DNA of 64,000 nucleotides from Gambelia wislizenii (Eukaryota > Chordata > Lepidosauria > Squamata > Crotaphytidae): the NCBI GenBank assembly GCA_030847615.1, contig JAUMIR010000001.1, positions 183,849,001 through 183,913,000 of the forward strand, given 5' to 3'. The position numbers and the translations under genes are program-made. Shown in pieces: positions 55,701 through 64,000 of the stretch (positions are counted from its first letter, which is position 1; each line of letters opens with the position of its first letter). Below the pieces are notes generated by a model. It saw only the letters and a list, made by a program, of their open reading frames with translations. It made no database searches and had not been told where the DNA came from.

Positions 55701-56895
55701 GAGATAGTGTAAGAATTGGAAATGTTGGGCAATCAGGATACACAAGGGAGGGTTCTGTTGTTGTATCACCAGCCTGCTGACTGGCCTGAGCTGCCTGAGC
55801 TGACATGGGTGACATATGAACTGGTGCTGGACACTCTGTGTTATTGTCTCAGAGGGCTTCAGCAGCTCTTTGTAGGTCACCTCCTCTGGAGTGGCTGAGG
55901 TCTTCATGATATAATCATGAACAGCCCTGTTATAATCACAGGGCTGTTCCAACATGTCATTAAGCCCAACACATGTGTCAGAGCATTCTCTCAAACTTGG
56001 TTTTCTCAACTGGGCATGAGGATGCTAGTTTGATACTGAGGGACCCAACTCCCTTGTCATGTTTGGCCTATCTCCTGTTGGCTTTCAGTGGCTTTACCCC
56101 TCAGCAAGGATAGAGGATATATAGAGAGAGGACTGATCTGGTTGATCCTCCTGTTGAAGCGCTTGTCTGCAGGTGGGGGTAAGTGTGATCCAAGTATGGC
56201 AAATAGGCTGCTCTGTGAGTTCTGGTCAGGGGCAAATGCAGCCCTCAGATATTGGTCACTTGTTTAGCACAATCCTAGTTACTCTCTGGAAAGAAGTGAT
56301 TACTTGGGCACAGTAACATATAAGTACTTTTGCCTACTAAGCATGGTACTTGTGGCTCCTTCATGCCCACCTGAACTGAAAGCAATTAAGCAATCGGGCA
56401 GATGTCAAGAATTCAGGTGGAGAAAAACACATGATGAATCTAACCAAACATGTTAGAGCTTGTTATCAAGCCTGCTCTGTGGTGGTGAAGATGGCAAAGT
56501 ATTTTTTCCCCTTTCTATCCACATTGCCTCATCTCAGAACCATTAAGGGAAGCACTTCCAAGTTACTCCAGATATTGATTGATTGATTGATTGATTGATT
56601 AACTGACTACAAACTGGCCAAGGGATGGATTTCATAGAATGGTTGGTAGGGCTTTTTGGTGACATATTTTCAAGACTGATGCAGGTTAAAACCACTTGCA
56701 TCCATCATGCCTTCGATGAGTGCTGGGAATTATGCATTCTTCCGGATGCTGACAAACCACAATTACCAGTATTTCTCACCACTGGCTACACTGGCTAGGG
56801 CTGCTGGAAATTGATGTTCAGTTGCCAGAGCCTGAAGATATGAGAAAGGTACTTGGACAAATTCAGCTCAACAGTTACATATATCAGGGATGGGC
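52790..56895. other. no gene; short 5S SINE tail and a hairpin
   Basis: A 5S SINE tail (TATCACCATAAGTCAACACG with a CA run) lies at about 55440-55482. A perfect hairpin is at 55920-55948. A GATT microsatellite lies at about 56576-56600. The 105-codon minus frame at 55692-56009 shows no domain and is not called. The rest is unrecognised. Confidence 0.45.
55920..55948. other. perfect 11-bp hairpin
   Basis: AACAGCCCTGT and ACAGGGCTGTT separated by seven bases. No T run follows, so a terminator function is not suggested. Confidence 0.6.
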
Positions 56896-56899
56896 AACC

Positions 56900-57700
56900 C
56901 ACGCTCTGTGGACCATGTGAAGCTCTCCCACCCAGTTTTGTGGCCCAGAGTGTCCCGCGACATATGCTTTGCTTCTACCTGTGGGCTTGGTTCCAGTGGG
57001 CTGTACCTCTGCCCTCTGACAACTGTACTATTGGGTGCTGCAGGGCAGTCTTGCCCCCATTCTTTTTAGTATTTATATGAAACTGTTGAGTCAGCAGAGA
57101 AATTGGGGTTGGGCGTTTTCAGTAGGGAGACAACAATCAATTGTATTTCTCTGTTACATCCAAGTTAGATGGCCCTCAGGCAGTGGACTTGAAGCTCATC
57201 AACTGAGATTAAATCCTTGAAAGATAGAGGCAATGGTACCCTGGTCCAGCTGTTGCACAATTCCCCTGTCCTTGATGGGCTTGTCCTCCCTCTACAGGGA
57301 CAGCTGCATAGCCTGGGGATTCCTCTCTATCACAAGAGGCTGACATGGCCTCATTGACAAAGAGCACCTACTACCAGCTTTACCTGGTTCAGCAGCTATG
57401 GTCATTCCTGGATAGGAACACTGGACATAATGATCCATGCTTTAAAAATCTTATGATCAGAGTACTGTAATGCACTCTACATGGGGAAACTCTTGGGCTT
57501 CATTTGGAAGTTGTGCCTAGTGCAGAATGTGGCATCGGGGCAGCTTAGTGGGGCCTCCTATCTTGCAAATATAACTCCTCTGCTAAATGATCTACACTGG
57601 TTTCCAAAAGAACCTGACCCATGTTCAAGATGTAGCTTTTGGCTTATAAGGGCTTATGTAGTTCAGGACAAGGCTCTGTAAAAGACCATCTTATCTTAAA
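56900..57700 (+). pseudogene. decayed L2-like LINE reverse transcriptase fragment
   Basis: In shifting plus frames it keeps the motif B context LQGSLAPILFSIYMK (about 57038-57085), a QLRLNP-like block (about 57200), YYQLYLVQQLWSFLDR (about 57370-57415) and a LNDLHWFPKEPD equivalent (about 57585-57620). These match in order the reverse transcriptase of the intact LINE at 4800-7904. Many stops and indels show great age. Confidence 0.7.
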
Positions 57701-58363
57701 TAGATGCGCCTGTCATGAGTTCTGAGAGGGCAGGCTTTGTCAAGTGTGCTGCAGCCTAATGAGTCTCATTTGGGTTGCCGCAATTCTTTGCCGCAAAACC
57801 AGGACAAAAGTACCCATGTTTTGACTGGGGAAGGTGAGGATGGCTCTCTCCTCCCCTCCATGGAAGCCTTCCTGACGCCACTGCCAATTTCTTCCAGGGG
57901 ATGTGGATGGCCCAGAAGAGACCCCTCCAGCTGCCTTTGTCCAGCAAGCCTGTGTTAGGAAGGTGAAGCCCTGCAGGTCAAGGAGGGGGCTGGGCGAGAT
58001 TAGGGGATTGGGGGCAAAGGGGCGCACAGCTGCCACTGCTGATTGGGTGAGCCAGTCCAGCGGAGGACCTGCCGCCCTGCCTGGCCATCAGGGGAGGAGT
58101 TTAGGGAGTGAATGTGCAGCAGATTACCATGATTTAAATAAACAGAACTGGGTTTCCAGCTGCCACTACCAACCAGGTGAGTGGGGAATAGGACCCACCG
58201 GGCCATCCCGCCTCCCAACAATGACCAAAAGGTGCACCAGTCCCTCATCCAAGGGGGGTATAATTAGCCCCCCTGGGAGCTTCTACACAGGCAGTGACCT
58301 TAGAGGTCAGACTCACCACACACACACAAACACAAGTAAATTGCTGGCCTTCTTTCCTCTCTC
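57701..58363. other. no gene; GC-richer DNA
   Basis: The 154-codon plus frame here has no domain and overlaps other frames. A CA run lies near 58317. Nothing recognised. Confidence 0.4.
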
Positions 58364-58366
58364 TTA

Positions 58367-58770
58367 GGAGATTTTCAGAGCTGCTGAAAATGCCCCGTTC
58401 CTGCCTCGCTAGCACCCTCCCGCCCCACTCCCATCCCTGCCACAGAATAAATAAAAAATGTTTGCACACCTACCTTTAAGTGGGAGAGAAACCGCTCTCC
58501 CTCTCCTTGGCTTCCCTGCAGTAAATGCAGCTGTCGTAAGGCTGCTTTTACTACAGGGAAACCAAATCTCACCTGCTCTTGCGAGAGAATAATCGTGCGG
58601 GGAATTTAAAAAATAAATCTAAACTAAATTTCAAACAGTAAAACAAAACAGTGAAACACACTTTTAACACTGCAATTGACCCAGGGAGGGTAAAAGAAAG
58701 GGTGCCACTTACCTTGATGTCCCAATCTGGAGCAGAAGTGTTTGGTACAGACCCCCCCCCCAGCTGGCAT
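58367..58770. mobile_element. family C DNA transposon, copy 6 (right end lost)
   Basis: After TTA the end GGAGATTTTCAGAG begins a body with CTCACCTGCTCTTGCGAGAG, GGGGAATTTAAAAAAT, GCCACTTACCTTGATGTC and GCAGAAGTGTTTGG, parallel to 49382-49960. Past a C run at about 58751 the match fades. Confidence 0.65.
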
Positions 58771-60041
58771 CGAACCAGCATAACTGGAGAGGAACTGGGT
58801 GCTTTTTAGACCACTCGTGATTCCGTGACAGTAACAGAATGGTGGTCTCTTCATGAAAGCCTGGAGTCAGAATCCAGGATCTGCTGCTTGAACCAGCCCA
58901 GCCAGATAGCTGTCCCTCTAATCCCTCTAATCTGGGATTTTCCCAGTTTTCCAGGATTTGTGGCAACCCTAGCCTTCTGTCTTCTACCTACTGCCATGTA
59001 GAATTGTCTTCCCATTAAAATTAGGTATGGTTTTTCTGCCATAAACTAAAGATCTATGACTGGCATCCTGTTAATCAGTTACAAGATTATAAGATAAGTT
59101 TATGGCCGCATAACTGCTTCCTATTCACATTCACAGTCATGGTAACATTACCATGATCACAAATCCCCTTAAAACCCACCTTAAAATCCAGGCAGCCACA
59201 CTGAAGGATGGAGTTCTATGGCACTGGTGAGCACTGAAGGATGAAGCATTCCCCCTCTCGCCAGGGAACAGTAGTGCACCAACAAGCTGCAACAGGACCC
59301 CACAAGGGTCCCTGCTTCTGGTCAGCACACTGCCACTCAGTGTCAGGAGACAGGTGGATGCTTCATCATTCAGCACCCTGCTCACCAGCACAGCAGAATA
59401 TCCAATGTGGCTGGATGGATTTTAAGATGGGTTTTGGGGGTCAGATAGGGAGATGGAGTGTAGCCAAGACATCATGACTACATGTCTGCCAAAGGATATC
59501 CGCCCTATCTATTTACCTAGCATCACCATTACTGATCTTTTCCCTAACTGTGAACTCAGTCAGTTTCCTCCTGCCCCATTTTTCAAGAATGATTTTAGAT
59601 GGATTTTATTGTATTTATTATTTTATTCTGGCAAGGAGTCCTGCCTGACAGGGTTTATGCTAATATTTTATTTTTATAATTTATTTGTTATTGCGAAGCA
59701 TTTTTGGATATTTAAAAAAATGAAGCACAATACAGAAATGTTGTGAAACATAAGTAAACAAACAAACAAACAAACTTTATTAGCTGTGCTGGTGCTTAGT
59801 CCATTTCTCAGCCTAATTCAAAGTGATGATTTTTAACCTTTAAACCTCTTAATGTCTTTGAACTTTGAACTTTGAATACTTGAAACAACTCCTCCTTTGT
59901 TACATACTTACCCACATCTTGAAATCTTCCTCAGTGGTCCCACTACAGGACTCCCCCCACCCCTAGCAAGTGAAGTGATATAGATGGCTGTTGAGGAGTG
60001 GACTTCCTCAGACATCACATCCTTACTGTGAAATATTCTAC
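58771..60041. other. no gene seen
   Basis: AACA microsatellite at about 59753-59775. Nothing else recognised. Confidence 0.4.
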
Positions 60042-60044
60042 CTA

Positions 60045-60573
60045 GGTCTTGTCTACATGGGCTACTTACCCCATCTTGGCCCTGTCTTAGAGCCCTACAA
60101 TCCTAACAATGCAGGGGTTTTGCCCTGTTTTGCCCCTGGGCAGTCTTCACAATGCCTGGGGCAAGGATAGGGCTAAGATGGGATAAAGCTCAATAAAACG
60201 GTTCAGCAAAACACCTGGGAAAAACTGTTTCTCTTCAGAAGAAATGGATTGGACCCTGAGGATCCGCAGGAACCCATACTGGGATGCCAGCCCATCACTG
60301 CAGCTGCCATCCATGTTGCTCTCTCTGAAGCCAGGAAGGAGTCCCATAGCACTTGACCAAGGCTGGTCACATGTAAGAGGCCTTGATCACATGCTGTGGG
60401 TCAGCTTTCTGGCTTCGGAGAGAGTGACACGTACAGCAGCTGTAGTGATGGGCTGGCGTGGCAATCTGGACTCCATCCTGTTTTGTTCAGGTAATGGGGG
60501 AAGAACGGGCCAGATCCATAGCCAGAATACGCCAAGAGGGAGCCGGCATATTCTGGACTATGTAGATGAGCCC
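60045..60573. mobile_element. non-autonomous DNA transposon, family A copy 4
   Basis: Left GGTCTTGTCTACATGGGC, right CTATGTAGATGAGCCC. CTA flanks both sides (60042-60044 and 60574-60576). The interior shares TTAGAGCCCTACAATCC, GGCTGGTCACATG and CCAGATCCATAGCCAGAATA with the other A copies. The 171-codon plus frame across it has no domain and is a chance ORF. Confidence 0.8.
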
Positions 60574-60784
60574 CTATTGAAGATCTTCCAGTGCTTGTTT
60601 TATGGTGATTTTAGCCTCAGGGGAAAACTTATTTTTATCCTCTTAAAAATATGTGCTTTTATTGCACTGAACCCCTGCATGTGTTACATACTTGTTATTT
60701 GTCCACTTTTATTATCTCCACTGGAAATTGTGCTCCAAAATGTTCTTTTACACTATTGAGTTTTTAATTCTATTTTACCATTAT

Positions 60785-61025
60785 CCAAGTCACCACATTA
60801 CAAGTTGCAAGTTCGATTCCAGCGAGCTCCAAGGTTCACTCAGCCTTCCATCCTTTCGTAGGTCGGTAAAATGAGTACCCAGCTTGTGGGGACAATTAGC
60901 TAACACACATTGGAAACTGCTCAATGCAGTTAGATGTGTAAATAGCTATTGCTTAAAACAATTTGTAAGCCGCTCTGATAGCCTTGTGGCTGAAGAGCGG
61001 GGTATAAATAACTAAATAAAAAAAA
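60785..61025 (+). repeat. tRNA-derived SINE with L2-type tail, copy 2
   Basis: Box B GCAAGTTCGATTCC is well kept (about 60808-60822). The A box is missing or degraded. The body has GTAAAATGAGTACC and CAATTAGCTAACACAC. The tail TTGTAAGCCGCTCTGATAGC, then AGAGCGGGGTATAAATA ends in an A-rich run. The nearby AAAT microsatellite at about 61060-61088 is separate. Confidence 0.8.
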
Positions 61026-61375
61026 ATATTGTTATTGAAAAGGCTTATATCAACATGCTTAAATAAATAAATAAATAAATAAATAAAATGCTGAGGGATA
61101 GAGGATTGGAAATATAGTGCAGAAACAGCTACTTGTTTCTACTTAGGCCATGTGTTTCAGGCACTTCTGGCCTGTGGGTAGGGATGCTAGGTCAGCAGTC
61201 TTCCATTCTCTGAGATTTCTGGGCCAAACTGGAGACCTGGAGTCCTTGTCTAACAATTGCTAAGTAATATAGATGGGAGGGAGAGCAAGACTGATAATGC
61301 ATTTTTTTTTTTTGCAGTACCTCATAAACAAGTATTACATACAACATATAGATGGACAAAGGGCCTAGTCCTACA

Positions 61376-61800
61376 GTATATTTTATTTATTTATTTATTT
61401 ATTTATTTATTTGGTCACTTCTATGCCACCTTTCTCCCAAAGTGGGACCCAAGGTGGCTTACAAACAATTAAAAGCACAATTAAAAGCAATTAAAAACAA
61501 TTAAAACATACACAATAAAAACAGATAAAAACAGCATAAAAGACACACCCCGATAAAAGCCACACTTTTATGCTAAAAGCCTGCTTTAAAAAAATGTTTT
61601 TGCCTGCCGGTGGAATGACAACAGGGAGGTGGGCAGCCTAGCCCTGTGGGAAGGGTGTTCCAGAGGGTGGGAGCAGCCATTGAGAAGGCTCTCTCATGTC
61701 CTCACCAAACAAGTCTGTGATGGTGGTAGGACTGAGAGAAAGCTTTCCCCTGCAGATCTTAAAACCATTGTGGGTTCGTACAGGGAGATATGCTCTTTCA
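61376..61800 (-). repeat. L2/CR1-type LINE 3-prime remnant
   Basis: A TTAT repeat (about 61379-61411), then TATGCCACCTTTCTCCCAAA and ACCCAAGGTGGCTTACAAAC, AATTAAAA-rich sequence, and GGGTGTTCCAGAGGGTGGGA further in. It is the reverse complement of an L2/CR1-type 3-prime end and matches the order at 20405-20770. Confidence 0.6.
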
Positions 61801-62965
61801 GATAGCCTAATCTAGATAAAGGCTAATAGACGTATTAATACATGCTGTTAAGACGCTGTTAAGAGCAGATAGTCATTTCCCACATATTGTCACCTAACAA
61901 TAGTTAAGTATGACTTAGAAACTGTCTTGTTTAACTGGTACTGCATCTCTTCATCTGTATTCCTAAAAGAAGGTGTATACCCAGGCTTTAATGCCACCTT
62001 ACTCCATAAAAATCAAAATTTCACTTTCTCTTGCACTGAGATTTGTCTCCCTGCCTGAAGACCCAGAGAAGTGTAGCAATTCCCTAAAATTTTAGTCAGT
62101 GCCCTGGGAACCTGGGAACCCTACCTGTGGGCTACCTCCACATGAATGTGAAGCACATGGCATCCTGTAGCTCTGTAGGGCTTATTCTTGTGGGGTGTTC
62201 TTATTTCACTTCTATTTTCCCAAACAGACACAAGGGTGCCCTCCAGATCTCCACCACAGAGGATCAAGTTTCATGGAGATCATGCTACAGAGTAAAGCAC
62301 ATCCACTTGTGAACCAGCCTGTCAACAGCACCCTCTCTCCTGAATATAGTTTGGCACCATTTAGGAGTGATTCGGCTCATCCGAAAATGAACTGGAGCTT
62401 TTGTGAATGTCCCCCGCGCACTGCCAACTCCAGATCATAAATGATTCAGTGAGACCATCTGGCTCTATGGAATTTCATACATCTTAGCTAAGTTAGTGAA
62501 GTGTTCATTTTTATGGTGACAAGATCTTCTAAACGGAGGGATTAGAGGATGAATTCTGGCATAGGCTAAATGTAATCAGCACACCTGGTGCTTCATATAT
62601 GAAAAGGATTTCAACTGAGCAAGGATTTTAATCTCCAATTCTTCTGAAGGAAACATTGTGTAAAACAAATACTGGAATATCAAGTGTTCTACAGATGATG
62701 GCTCCTTTTTTACTGGAAGAAAAGAGATGAATGATCCGCTCTTGAAATCTTCACTCAGACCTTCAGTGGTACTACTTTTACAGAAAGAATGGCTTGATTT
62801 TAATGTACTTCCCATAAATTCACATGAAATACATTTTTTAAATGTACAAATGTCTAGTGTATACATTATTGGCATCTGTGCTAAAGACATCCCTTTTCCT
62901 TTTCCTTTGTAACCAATGACTTCTTTTCAAATTACTTTGTAGGATAAAAGCAGGGCTCTCATTCA
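61801..62965. other. no gene seen
   Basis: Unique-looking sequence. Short open frames have no domain. Confidence 0.4.
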
Positions 62966-62967
62966 AC

Positions 62968-63098
62968 CAGCCTTGCCCAACATCTGGTATCCTCCAGATG
63001 TTTTAGGCTATATCTCCCATCAACCCCTCAGCAATGGGCTGATGGGAGCTGTAGTCCAAAGCAACTGGAGGGCAGCAGGTTGAGGAAGGCTGCCCTAA
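62968..63098. mobile_element. MITE with inverted arms (hAT-like appearance)
   Basis: CAGCCTTGCCCAACATCTGG at the left and the complement of GCAGGTTGAGGAAGGCTG at the right. The centre contains CTGATGGGAGCTGTAGTCC and its imperfect reverse. The CAG-starting ends suggest a hAT-type MITE. No clear 8-bp duplication is seen. Confidence 0.65.
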
Positions 63099-64000
63099 AC
63101 TGTTCTTCTCTTAGGAGATGTTTAAGCACTACAAATAAAAATCCTAGAGGCAATGGCAAAATAATCGTCAGCTTCTGTTGCATCAATTCTTTGGCTTTCA
63201 GTTTGTCAAATGGCCATCCATATTGCTACATGCTTTAGAAAGCAAACCAGGAAATAATAGGCAGCCTTGGCATCTACCTTCTTTAAGATCCTTCACCCTG
63301 ACCCCACAATTCTTTCTGGGAAATGCAGGCATCCCAATAGTCACCCAGAACATCCTTGCCTGCCAGGGCTTTTCCACTGAGTACTTTAGAGGAAGCAAAT
63401 CCTCAACCTTGAAGGCATCACTTGATTCTCTCGGCAGAAGAAAAGTACAGCTATTCAAGACTAGTAAGTTTGATATAGGCTTCTGAGGAATCCACAACTG
63501 AAATAGGGTATCAGGGGACAGTGACTGATTGATTGAATACCTCCCTTGCCTTCCCACCAAAAAAAATGGTGCCTATGGTGGACAACAATAATAAATGCAC
63601 ATTAAATCCAAAAAAGAATTAAAGCATAACATAAAAACAAATAGCTTTAGAAGTAAAAGCAATAGAAGACTTATCTTTCTATTAAATACTTACAAAGGAG
63701 GGGGAAAGAGAGGGAGGGAAGGAAGGAAAGAGAGTCTGAATATTTTTGTTCACTTCAGATTACCTTGACTTCTTAGAAATCAGAATCTGGATACCAGCTA
63801 GTGAAATGGATGAATCGGATGAAAAGATAACAATTAAGAAGTCTATTTGCTTCAAAGAAGTTTGTTAATCTTGATGCACTAGGGAAAGGTGAAAGGAAGT
63901 CAGAACAGGACATGTGAAGATTCTAAGAAATTATGCGCAAGGATGAAATGTTGATGAATGTATATAGATTGTACATAAAACGAACAAAGAATAGAAATAT
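63099..64000. other. no gene seen
   Basis: A GGAA-type purine run lies at about 63700-63733. Nothing else recognised. Confidence 0.4.

Noticed and set aside
55692..56009. 105-codon minus frame
   Set aside because: No recognisable domain, no splice or promoter signal, and it overlaps another frame of similar length.
60244..60759. 171-codon plus frame
   Set aside because: Lies mostly in a family A transposon and continues past its end without a motif; other A copies do not conserve it.

Overview
The window looks like intergenic and intronic nuclear DNA from a squamate reptile, probably an iguanian-type lizard. The evidence is the repeat content: 5S-rRNA-derived SINEs with a BovB-like tail, BovB (RTE) LINE pieces, an intact L2-type LINE, a tRNA-derived SINE with the same 3-prime tail as that LINE, a CR1 fragment with its CATAGAAT-type end, an L1 with ORF1 and a decayed ORF2, a Ty3/gypsy chromovirus, and several palindromic DNA transposon families. 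Species cannot be fixed from sequence alone. There is no operon structure, no bacterial signal and no CRISPR array.

Layout. 1-4450: tRNA-type SINEs and a BovB fragment split by a small DNA transposon. 4451-9970: a chromovirus on the minus strand (5-bp flanking repeat CCTTG) with an intact L2-like LINE on the plus strand inside it. 10.2-15.7 kb: repeat traces, then a nested retrotransposon. A 5-prime-truncated LINE (flanking repeat AACGATCA) is split by a second, opposite copy of the same family (flanking repeat AAAATACT) that carries about 1.5 kb of unrelated sequence. 16.6-22.4 kb: non-autonomous DNA transposons, CR1, L2-type remnants and a second split BovB copy. 22.4-26.8 kb: AT-rich DNA and an L1 remnant, plus a 63-bp LINE insertion with a perfect 19-bp target duplication. 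26.8-32 kb: more terminal-inverted-repeat elements. 32.2-33.3 kb: a GC-rich 62-bp minisatellite ending in three telomeric repeats. 34.5-37.1 kb: the only candidate host gene, two coding exons for 65 residues. 37-64 kb: sparse DNA with many short transposon copies, a decayed L2-like reverse transcriptase at about 57 kb, and simple repeats.

How the parts work together. Coding capacity is almost entirely selfish DNA. The L2-like LINE is the likely retrotransposition machinery for the L2-tailed SINE, and BovB for the 5S SINE. Both partnerships show as shared 3-prime ends inside the window. Several non-autonomous DNA transposon families (called A to E here) share G-rich inverted termini and 3-bp duplications of the form TNA. 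In three cases the interrupted older repeat lets the empty site be inferred. This suggests one mobilising transposase type, perhaps PIF/Harbinger-like, that is not encoded in the window.
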